Assembly (NCBI RefSeq): GCF_004015185.1
Contig: NZ_CP025746.1
Span: 5,101,776-5,165,775, forward strand
Source: Clostridium manihotivorum
Lineage (GTDB): Bacteria; Bacillota; Clostridia; Clostridiales; Clostridiaceae
Reading direction: 5' to 3'
Length of the DNA: 64,000 nt
The position numbers and the translations under genes were made by a program. This document shows, piece by piece, positions 57,361 through 64,000 of this stretch; within the stretch, counting starts at the first letter, position 1, and the number at the start of each line of letters is the position of its first letter. The notes under the pieces were generated by a model, which was not told where the DNA came from, did not search any database, and saw nothing but the letters and a program-made list of their open reading frames with translations.

Positions 57361-57969
57361 TTGCTTATTTATTTAATACGTCATGGTCAAACCGAATGGA
57401 ACCAAGCATTTAGGTATCAAGGAAGTAAAGATGAAGAGTTAAATGATTTAGGAATAGAACAAGCTGAAGCTATAGCTGATTTACTAAAAGAATGTAACAT
57501 AGGCAGAGTTTTTTCAAGTCCTTTAAAGAGAGCAATAAAAACTGCCGCTCCTTTAGCAAAGAAACTTAATATAAATACTGAAATAATAAATGAATTTAGG
57601 GAAATTAATCTTGGGCAATGGGAAGGCAAGACTTGGGAAGAAATTAAATCCGAGTACAAAGAATTCTTAGATATATGGTCAAAAGATATAGCAGCTACAG
57701 CACCACCTGAAGGTGAGTCCTATATAGAACTCAAGGAAAGAGTATTTAAAGCTTTAAGTTCTCTTCTAGAGGATTGTAATTGCGATATAGCTCTAGTATC
57801 CCACGGCGCTGTAATAAAGGTAATTTTATGTACAATTCTTCAAATTCCCCTTCAAAATAGAGCTGCACTTGATATTCCAAATGGAAGTATAAGTATAGTG
57901 GATTATATACCTTCTAAACAATCTTTTAGGGTATTAGCAGTAAACTCCAGCTTAAGCTGCATTAGATAA
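57361..57969 (+). CDS. Histidine phosphatase family protein (phosphoglycerate mutase-like)
   Basis: 202 residues. The RHG motif IRHGQTEWN near residue 6 holds the catalytic His. SSPLKRAIKTAAP near residue 52, NEFREINLGQWEGK near residue 80 (acid) and VSHGAVIKVIL near residue 145 (second His) complete the active site. The family includes CobC, GpmB-like and broad phosphatases; no cobalamin genes adjoin, so the substrate is not assigned. The start is TTG with GGGGTG seven bases upstream, and no ATG fits. The IS lies just upstream and may have displaced its original promoter region. Confidence 0.88.
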   Translation: MLIYLIRHGQTEWNQAFRYQGSKDEELNDLGIEQAEAIADLLKECNIGRVFSSPLKRAIKTAAPLAKKLNINTEIINEFREINLGQWEGKTWEEIKSEYKEFLDIWSKDIAATAPPEGESYIELKERVFKALSSLLEDCNCDIALVSHGAVIKVILCTILQIPLQNRAALDIPNGSISIVDYIPSKQSFRVLAVNSSLSCIR

Positions 57970-57971
57970 TG

Positions 57972-58014
57972 CTCATTACTGCCTTTCGGAATGTATATGA
58001 TGAAAATCTGGAAA
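57972..58014 (+). repeat. Truncated module A copy 5
   Basis: CTGCCTTTCGGAATGTATATGA then TGAAAATCTGG, followed by unrelated sequence. Matches copy 1 closely but stops before GGCAGGCGACAT. Confidence 0.5.
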
Positions 58015-58062
58015 TATAATTTTTGTGATGGCTTTTGCCTTCATGGTAAATTCCTAGACAGT

Positions 58063-58114
58063 AAAAAAGCTGTGCATAATAAGTATATTTATTTTTCTTA
58101 TTATGTACAGCTTT
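58063..58114. terminator. Bidirectional terminator between phosphatase and Suv3-like genes
   Basis: AAAGCTGTGCATAATAAG (58066-58083) pairs with CTTATTATGTACAGCTTT (58097-58114), one mismatch. The minus-strand tail is TTTTTTACT. Confidence 0.88.
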
Positions 58115-58116
58115 TG

Positions 58117-59871
58117 TTATAAATTCAAAAGTATTTTATTAATCTCTTCACTTACACTTTTTCTCTCTTCATATACCCATTCTTCATCAAAGTGAAGCTT
58201 AAAATTTCTCGAAAATGAATAATATAGATTGATCTTCTGATAATAATTTTCTAGTTCTTTCAAATCATAAAATTTAAGTCCTGGTTTTGTCAATGTATCA
58301 CTTTTAGCAACAAAATGCTCATCTATGTAGTTTATAAAGGCTTTCATAATATCTTCATTGGATATATCTATAGGAATCCTCATGAGCTTCCATTGTTTTT
58401 CCTCCGTTATCTTATAGCTTTTTATAGCATCCAGAATAACTAGATATTCACTAACATCCATTTTTCTATAGTAGCTGAGTTTTTCCTTTTTTGTACTCCA
58501 TAAGGCCAGTTTTTCTCTTAAAGATAAGCTCTTTATCTTTAAGATTTCTTCACTTGGTCCTAAAACTGCCTCCTCAATTGGTTGATCTTCCATAAGTAGA
58601 TTCTCTTCAATGAAACCTTGATTACTGCCACTGCAGGCAACAAAGCCTTCTTCGTATATTCCCTTTCTTCCAGCTCTACCACCTATTTGCTTAACTTCCT
58701 GACTCTTTAAGAACCTAACTTCATTGCCATCAAATTTTTTTATATCCATAAATACAATTCTTTTTATAGGAAGATTGACTCCCATACCTATTGCATCTGT
58801 AGAAATAAGTATTTTACTGCTTCCACTTATGAAGCTTTCATACTGCTTTCTTCTAACCTCCGGTGGTAAATCCCCATATATCAGACTAGCCCTCATGCCT
58901 AATGCTGAGTAATGCATACCAAGTTCCAAAACTCTTTTCTTAGAAAAAACTACTAATGCATCTCCTGGATTAATATCCTTTAACGTAAAAGCTTTTTCAT
59001 CAACAATAAGAGGAATTTGTCTTTTATATTCTATAATTTCATAATCATCTTCGCAGTCTTCTAATATTTCCACTAACAATTCCTTGGCATTTTTTGCACC
59101 GCAAATATGTATTTCTCTACACCTTAACCCCAGCAATGCTCTTGTCCAGGCTGCCCCTCTTTGATCGTCATCTATCATCTGGATCTCATCTATTATTGCA
59201 ATCTCATAATCTTCGTTTATATCTAGTTTTTCTATAGTACATGATATATGCTTAGCATCCTCGTGAATTATCTCTTCCTCTCCAGTTATGAGATTACACT
59301 TAACTCCTTCTTTATTGAGCCTCTCATAATTCTCTAAGGCTAGTATTCTAAGAGGCGAAAGATATATCCCTTTTTCACACTGCTTCAATCTTTCCATAGA
59401 ATTATAGGTCTTACCAGTATTGGTATCCCCAAGATGTAAAAATATCTTTCTTTTTATTGCTCTTGCTCTTCTATACTCATCCTTAGGATTTATAGGAAAT
59501 ACCTCATCAAATTCCTTTGATATTATCTTTGGAATATGTTCAGCTATAAGAACACTGATAATCCCTGAACTTATATAACTCTCAAAATTATTTCTTACTA
59601 TAGAATAAAAATCAAAAGAAGAGTTATTTTTTCTGTTATAATCTTCAAGAAGTCTTTCGGAAATATAATTCAAGATCTCCACATACTGATCATAGACCTT
59701 ATCGTAGTCTCTTATTTCTTCCTTTCTAAATTGATTAAGCTCTTTTAGCTTCTTTCTCACTGAAGCCTCATGCTCCCACAAAGCATTGGTTTTAGTATGT
59801 CTTACTATCTCGTCAATTTGAGAAATTTGATTTTTTATCTTTCTAAAGTTTCTCTCATCTGCTCTTTTCAT
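58117..59871 (-). CDS. Suv3-like RNA helicase
   Basis: 584 residues. Walker A HLGDTNTGKTYNSMERL near residue 145 resembles the Suv3 form GPTNSGKT. Motif II reads IIDEIQMIDDDQRG near residue 225; LISTDAIGMGVNLPIKRIVF (motif V) and QIGGRAGRKG (motif VI) follow, then a Suv3 C-terminal domain. The N-terminal ~140 residues are a charged helical extension. Suv3 is a mitochondrial/bacterial superfamily 2 helicase that works with RNA-degrading exonucleases. No exonuclease gene adjoins. ATG with GGGGT eight bases upstream. Monocistronic. Confidence 0.85.
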   Translation of the reverse strand: MKRADERNFRKIKNQISQIDEIVRHTKTNALWEHEASVRKKLKELNQFRKEEIRDYDKVYDQYVEILNYISERLLEDYNRKNNSSFDFYSIVRNNFESYISSGIISVLIAEHIPKIISKEFDEVFPINPKDEYRRARAIKRKIFLHLGDTNTGKTYNSMERLKQCEKGIYLSPLRILALENYERLNKEGVKCNLITGEEEIIHEDAKHISCTIEKLDINEDYEIAIIDEIQMIDDDQRGAAWTRALLGLRCREIHICGAKNAKELLVEILEDCEDDYEIIEYKRQIPLIVDEKAFTLKDINPGDALVVFSKKRVLELGMHYSALGMRASLIYGDLPPEVRRKQYESFISGSSKILISTDAIGMGVNLPIKRIVFMDIKKFDGNEVRFLKSQEVKQIGGRAGRKGIYEEGFVACSGSNQGFIEENLLMEDQPIEEAVLGPSEEILKIKSLSLREKLALWSTKKEKLSYYRKMDVSEYLVILDAIKSYKITEEKQWKLMRIPIDISNEDIMKAFINYIDEHFVAKSDTLTKPGLKFYDLKELENYYQKINLYYSFSRNFKLHFDEEWVYEERKSVSEEINKILLNL

Positions 59872-60054
59872 CTAAACTTACCCCTATAATTACGGCTATT
59901 TACGCCTATTTTTAGCTATTACCAAAGTTCAAGTCGTATTTGATTTGATTTAAAACATATCTTATAAAATATATCTTAAATATAACTAAGTTTAATACTA
60001 TAATGTTAAATATTTAATCCCAGCTTCTTAAGTTTATTAATTCTCTGCGTAAGC

Positions 60055-60125
60055 TCCTCTGAGCATCGGATTACTGACCACTTAACTTCAATACAGCATT
60101 TTGACAGAGCCATTATTTATAGATA
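60055..60125 (-). repeat. Copy of the small dispersed repeat
   Basis: CTGAGCATCGGATTACTGAC, CACTTAACTTCAATA aligns with the half-element at 26688-26727, and CATTATTTATAGA with sequence at 9231-9243. Confidence 0.5.
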
Positions 60126-60334
60126 TTATATCATTTCACTTTAAGATTGTATTCTTCCTATAGGAAACCTTTATGAAAACTTAATTTATACTTGTTATAA
60201 AATCTCGGTTTTTGTGGATTTTGTGGCATGTATAAATTAATAATTGAAGTTGGTTCCCTATAAATGATTTCTATTTACTATATAGTATTAGCATACATTT
60301 TTAGTTTATATGTAAATGTATTAAAATAATGTTG

Positions 60335-60374
60335 GTAAAAAAGACTTATAAAGAAATTGCCCTTATAAGTCTTT
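60335..60374 (-). terminator. Terminator of the COG2509 flavoprotein gene
   Basis: AAAGACTTATAA (60340-60351) pairs perfectly with TTATAAGTCTTT (60363-60374); the minus-strand tail is TTTTTTACC. Confidence 0.85.
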
Positions 60375-60385
60375 CATCAATATTT

Positions 60386-61786
60386 TTATTCACACAAATA
60401 TCTTCCCATTAGTACTCCCATCACAGAAGCCATCATAAGTCCCCTTGTCCAACCACTTGAATCACCCAGACAATGAAGATTCTTTATATTAGTTTCAAAC
60501 TTATCATCCAATGTAATTTTATTGCTATAAAACTTTATTTCTGGTCCATACAGCAGAGTTTCACTACTTGCAAAGCCTGGTACTACTGTATTCATAGCCT
60601 GTATAAAATTTAATATATTAGTCATGGTTCTATATGGAATAGCGGAAGTCAAATCTCCTGCTACTGCATCTGGCAAGGTATACTTAACATTTGATCTATC
60701 CAACTCATGTTCCCAAGTCCTTTTACCATCCAAGATATCTCCATATCTTTGAACTAAAATCTTTCCATTTCCAAGCATATTCACTAGTTGGGCTACCTTT
60801 TTTCCATATTCTATCGGTTGATTAAAAGGTTTAGAAAAATTATGAGAACTTAATATAGCCAAGTTTGTATTATCTGACTTTTTCTCTTTAAAGGAGTGTC
60901 CATTAACTATAGCTATATTATCGTCATAATTTTCTTGTGCAACAAAGCCACCAGGATTTTGACAGAAAGTCCTAACTTTATTTTTAAAAGGAGCTGGATA
61001 TCCAATAAGCTTGGATTCATATAATACTTCATTTACCTTTTCCATTACTTCATTTCTAAGCTCAACACGAACTCCTATATCCACAGTACCAGCATAATGG
61101 TTTATATCATGCTTTATACACATATCATTAAGCCAGTCAGCACCCTTCCTTCCAGTACCTAATATAATCTTGTCACCATATATTATATCTTCATTTGACT
61201 TAGTTAAAGCATCAGTAATTTTTATACCTTTCGCTTCGCCTTGCTCTATAATAAGATCTGTTACCAAAGTATCAAACTTTATGTCTATTCCTGCCTTTAT
61301 CAAATAACTCTCTATTCTAAAATAAAGCTCGTGAGCCTTTTCAGTTCCTAGGTGTCTTATAGGACAGTCCACTAACTTCAATCCAGCCTCGATGGCTTTT
61401 CTTCTTATTTCCTTTACCTCTTCTTCATGGCCAAGTCCCTCTATCTTAGGATCAGCTCCAAACTCCAGATATATCTTATCTGTATATTCTATAAATTCTT
61501 GAGCGACATTTGCACCTATTAAATCAGGCAAATCTCCTCCAACCTCATAACTTAATGAAAGCTTTCCATCAGAAAAAGCTCCAGCTCCTGAAAAACCAGT
61601 AGTTATATGGCAATAAGGCTTGCAATTTACACAACACTTGGTTTTTTCTTTTGGACAGTGTCTTTTATCTACGCTCTTGCCCTTTTCTACCATAAGAATA
61701 CTTCTATTCTGATTTTGTCTAACTAATTCTAGTGCTGTAAATACTCCTGATGGGCCTGCACCTACTATAATGATATCATACTTCAT
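60386..61786 (-). CDS. COG2509-type FAD-dependent dehydrogenase of unknown substrate
   Basis: 466 residues. FAD-binding IIVGAGPSGVFTALELV near residue 5, a Cys-rich stretch (HCPKEKTKCCVNCKPYCH near residue 43) running into TGFSGAGAFSDGKLSL near residue 62, GTGRKGADW near residue 210 and the closing LGDSSGWTRGLMMASVMG. These match the uncharacterised FAD-dependent dehydrogenases related to geranylgeranyl-reductase-like flavoproteins. The cysteines could bind an Fe-S cluster or act in redox. ATG with GGAGG eleven bases upstream. The leader carries a variant purine-class riboswitch (61860-61932), so the protein may be tied to purine metabolism or damage (inference). Own terminator; not in an operon. 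Confidence 0.85.
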   Translation of the reverse strand: MKYDIIIVGAGPSGVFTALELVRQNQNRSILMVEKGKSVDKRHCPKEKTKCCVNCKPYCHITTGFSGAGAFSDGKLSLSYEVGGDLPDLIGANVAQEFIEYTDKIYLEFGADPKIEGLGHEEEVKEIRRKAIEAGLKLVDCPIRHLGTEKAHELYFRIESYLIKAGIDIKFDTLVTDLIIEQGEAKGIKITDALTKSNEDIIYGDKIILGTGRKGADWLNDMCIKHDINHYAGTVDIGVRVELRNEVMEKVNEVLYESKLIGYPAPFKNKVRTFCQNPGGFVAQENYDDNIAIVNGHSFKEKKSDNTNLAILSSHNFSKPFNQPIEYGKKVAQLVNMLGNGKILVQRYGDILDGKRTWEHELDRSNVKYTLPDAVAGDLTSAIPYRTMTNILNFIQAMNTVVPGFASSETLLYGPEIKFYSNKITLDDKFETNIKNLHCLGDSSGWTRGLMMASVMGVLMGRYLCE

Positions 61787-61859
61787 AATACAACCATCCT
61801 CCCCAAAATACTGATGACTTTAATGATGTACCATCTGTATCCAACATGATTCATCATTA

Positions 61860-61932
61860 CACCTATAGCCAAGAGCTTTTTACGGTAGCTCGGTAGATAC
61901 ATCTAGCCCCTATTACTAGACTTATATAAGTG
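61860..61932 (-). promoter_or_regulatory. Variant purine-class riboswitch
   Basis: Minus strand: P1 CACTTATA/TATAGGTG (8 bp); P2 TCTAGT/GCTAGA with loop AATAGGG; J2/3 GTATCTACC; P3 GAGCT/AGCTC with loop containing CCGTAAA; J3/1 TTGGC then TATA. Architecture and both kissing loops match purine riboswitches, and the specificity pyrimidine is C. Differences from the guanine consensus: T to A in J2/3, G-G-C instead of G-A-C in J3/1, and an altered J1/2 (TAAG). It may bind a modified guanine or guanosine. No clear terminator follows; the RNA may control translation. Confidence 0.8.
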
Positions 61933-62039
61933 AACATTATTTACCTTATACAGAAAATTTTTCTATACAATACGAAAGTTTACATTAAGAAAATCAGAAA
62001 CACAATAGGTATTTCAGAAATATTTCAAAACTGACTTAA

Positions 62040-63992
62040 TTACTCTTCTTCAAGTACCACACCATCTGTATTTCCCTTATTTAGCAGTCTATTGACCTTT
62101 CTATATTTCTTACTTTTAAATACTATATCAAAATCATAATCTTCTGGATAAAGCTCATCTTTACTAATATATTTAGAAAGTCTTTTTTTGCTTATCTTTA
62201 TTTTCTTCTTCATTACCATTACACCGTATTCACCCTTAGAATTCTCTTCTTCACAGATTATTCCTGTCCTGTTCATAAAGCTTATAAATACAGAATCACC
62301 TATATCAAACAACGGTTTTTGCTTTTGCTTCTCTATATTTCTATTTATTTTATTGGATTCTTTTATCTTTATAACTTGCTCTGAATGCTTTGATTTTTCA
62401 TTGTCACTATAGCTTTTTTCTACAGCCTTTTGTTCAAAAGTTATACTTGAATAGTCTTTATTTTCTTTATAAGTCACAGTGTGAGCTCTTTCAATTATTC
62501 TTCTATCCATTCCTAGCCTTAAAGCTATTAAAAACGCGTTACTTTCTCCAGGCTTCCCTATATTAAGTCTATATTTAGGCTTAAGTGTATTAATATCAAA
62601 TTCCATGGAGCCATTTATAAATCCTTCATGCTCCTTGGCAAAGTCTTTAATCTCATTATAGTGAGTTGTAGCGCAAATTATAGCCCCCTTTTCATAAAGC
62701 CTTTCTAAGACTGCTACAGCTATGCCCATCCCTTCTCCAGGATCTGTACCTGATCCAATCTCATCTAATATTACCAAGGTATATTTATCTGCCATATCTA
62801 AAATACCAATTATATTTTTTATATGGGAAGAAAAAGTACTCAAGCTTTGTTCTATACTCTGCCCATCTCCTATATCTGCTAAAATATCTCCTAGTATAGC
62901 AAACTCACTATCCTTACCAGCAGATACATGAAGACCTGCTTGTGCCATCATACTAAGAAGTCCAACGGTTTTAAGTGCAACAGTTTTCCCTCCTGTGTTT
63001 GGCCCCGTTATTACAAGTCCCCTATAAGCTTCACCTATAGAAAAATCTAATGGTACAGCCTTGCTTCCTAAAAGCGGATGTCTACCATCATTAATTTTAA
63101 TGACATTATTATTGTTAAATACAGCTTCATTTCCATCTATTGATTTACTGTATTTGGCTTTAGCAAATAGAAAATCATAATAGCTCATGCCTTCAATATT
63201 TAAGCTCAACTCTTTTTCATAAGAAGCTACAATTGCAGTAAGCTCTGAGAGTATTCTATATACTTCTTTTTCTTCTTCAAAACGCTCTTGCTCAAGTTCA
63301 TCTTGATATTTCTTCACTTCAGCAGGTTCTATAAACACAGTTGAACCACTTTGAGATCTATCATGGATATTTCCATCAAAGGTCCTCTTATGCTCACTCT
63401 TAATAGGGATAACATACCTTCCATTTCTTTGACTTACCAGCGAATCTTGAATATAATTCTTATATTTATCATTTCTCAATATATTGTCTAGTTTAGCTTT
63501 TATTCTTTCCTCTAAGATAAATATTCTCTTCCTTATCTTTTGAAGCTTGCTACTAGCCCTATCATCAACCATACCTCTTGAAATTGATTTTTCTATCTCC
63601 ATTTGTACCTCTTCCATCTCAAATAGTGATAGTGCGTAAGAGCTAACTGTTGGAGCTATTTGTTCCTTTGTCTTCATAAAGTTTTTAAGCCTTTTTATAT
63701 CTTTTAAAAGACTTCCCAATGATTCTAATTCTTCTGCTGAAAGTATCATACCTTTAGATAACTTTTCTTTTATACTATCAACGCCTTTTAAACTGTGTAA
63801 AGGAACACTAGAACTTCTGTTTACTATAGCCCTTGTCTCAGTTGTTTCCCTCATGTGCCTTCTTACAATATTTATATCCATATACGGCTCTAACTCTTCA
63901 ATTTTTTTCTTTCCCAAGTCAGATAACGCAAATTCCTTTAACACTTCTTTTATTTTATTAAATTCTAATATTTCAACGGCTTTACTATTCAA
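62040..63992 (-). CDS. MutS2-like protein lacking the Smr nuclease domain
   Basis: 650 residues against about 785 for full MutS2. MNSKAVEILEFNKIKEVL opens the core domain, followed by a long coiled-coil region. Walker A VITGPNTGGKT is near residue 330, Walker B LVILDEIGSGTDPGEG near residue 410, and TTHYNEIK near residue 443. After residue ~560 there is only a short KOW-like tail ending VVLEEE and a stop codon; the Smr domain that cuts DNA in MutS2 is absent. MutS2 proteins act on branched DNA or on collided ribosomes. Start is TTG; an in-frame TAA lies two codons upstream, and the ribosome binding site would fall at the window edge. Confidence 0.85.
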   Translation of the reverse strand: MNSKAVEILEFNKIKEVLKEFALSDLGKKKIEELEPYMDINIVRRHMRETTETRAIVNRSSSVPLHSLKGVDSIKEKLSKGMILSAEELESLGSLLKDIKRLKNFMKTKEQIAPTVSSYALSLFEMEEVQMEIEKSISRGMVDDRASSKLQKIRKRIFILEERIKAKLDNILRNDKYKNYIQDSLVSQRNGRYVIPIKSEHKRTFDGNIHDRSQSGSTVFIEPAEVKKYQDELEQERFEEEKEVYRILSELTAIVASYEKELSLNIEGMSYYDFLFAKAKYSKSIDGNEAVFNNNNVIKINDGRHPLLGSKAVPLDFSIGEAYRGLVITGPNTGGKTVALKTVGLLSMMAQAGLHVSAGKDSEFAILGDILADIGDGQSIEQSLSTFSSHIKNIIGILDMADKYTLVILDEIGSGTDPGEGMGIAVAVLERLYEKGAIICATTHYNEIKDFAKEHEGFINGSMEFDINTLKPKYRLNIGKPGESNAFLIALRLGMDRRIIERAHTVTYKENKDYSSITFEQKAVEKSYSDNEKSKHSEQVIKIKESNKINRNIEKQKQKPLFDIGDSVFISFMNRTGIICEEENSKGEYGVMVMKKKIKISKKRLSKYISKDELYPEDYDFDIVFKSKKYRKVNRLLNKGNTDGVVLEEE

Positions 63993-64000
63993 TTCTTATT

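Larger units (their letters stand above)
59872..60385. other. 514-bp intergenic region with a repeat relic
   Basis: Contains a copy of the small dispersed repeat at about 60055-60125 and the terminator at 60335-60374. A 35-codon frame on the minus strand (60128 leftwards, MALSKCCIEVKWSV) lacks a ribosome binding site and is probably part of the repeat. Confidence 0.45.

Noticed and set aside
60012-60128. 35-codon frame MALSKCCIEVKWSV on the minus strand as a gene
   Set aside because: No ribosome binding site, and the related repeat at 26.7 kb has a stop and no start in the corresponding frame.

Overview
The window is low-GC, with strong GGAGG-type ribosome binding sites, frequent TTG/GTG starts and U-rich intrinsic terminators. 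It carries a gerKA-KC-KB spore germination operon, a BclA-like collagen glycoprotein, an enoate-reductase-type flavoenzyme and an NfnAB-like pair. This points to an anaerobic, endospore-forming Clostridium (sensu stricto) chromosome. No rRNA, tRNA, phage or CRISPR array was seen. The only intact mobile element is one IS copy.

Layout. 1-0.8 kb: 5' part of a MATE exporter. 1.0-9.0 kb: a probable quinate/shikimate utilisation locus with two paralogous YdiN/YdiM-type MFS carriers, an old-yellow-enzyme/enoate reductase-like protein, a divergent LysR regulator, type I 3-dehydroquinase and a YdiB-like quinate/shikimate dehydrogenase. 9.5-16.6 kb: Na+/H+ antiporter, an AI-2E permease/NfnA/NfnB operon, and a nitronate monooxygenase-like protein. 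16.9-24.6 kb: ABC-F ATPase, SWIM-SNF2 helicase, 2-hydroxyacid dehydrogenase, PhzF-like and class I amidotransferase-like enzymes. 24.8-29.5 kb: small membrane, secreted and very small proteins, an Mrr-like nuclease, a LacI regulator and a GDPD phosphodiesterase. 29.7-31.3 kb: Pit phosphate transporter with its PhoU-like partner. 31.9-38.8 kb: pyrimidine and purine salvage, with uraA behind a PyrR attenuator and xpt plus a BMP/ABC nucleoside importer behind a guanine riboswitch. 39.1-46.6 kb: aldo/keto reductase, SRAP protein, BclA-like protein, gerK operon. 47.1-53.1 kb: a 44-aa protein, TtcA-like enzyme, two RlaP-like nucleotidyltransferases, and metA-hom behind a SAM-I riboswitch. 53.2-64 kb: KimA-like K+ importer, an IS1380-like element with target duplication, a phosphatase, a Suv3-like helicase, a COG2509 flavoprotein behind a variant purine riboswitch, and a MutS2-like protein without Smr domain.

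Regulation is the most striking theme. Four RNA-controlled leaders (PyrR, guanine, SAM-I and an atypical purine-class aptamer) lie in 30 kb. The best candidates for something undescribed are (i) the variant purine aptamer upstream of the COG2509 flavoprotein at 61860-61932, and (ii) a family of about 150-bp intergenic repeats built from two modules that sit directly against intrinsic terminators. These repeats also occur inside the readthrough leaders of uraA and metA, and one module shows pairing-preserving substitutions between copies. A second small repeat family occurs near 9.2, 26.7 and 60.1 kb.

All calls come from reading the sequence and recalling family motifs; no database search was run.
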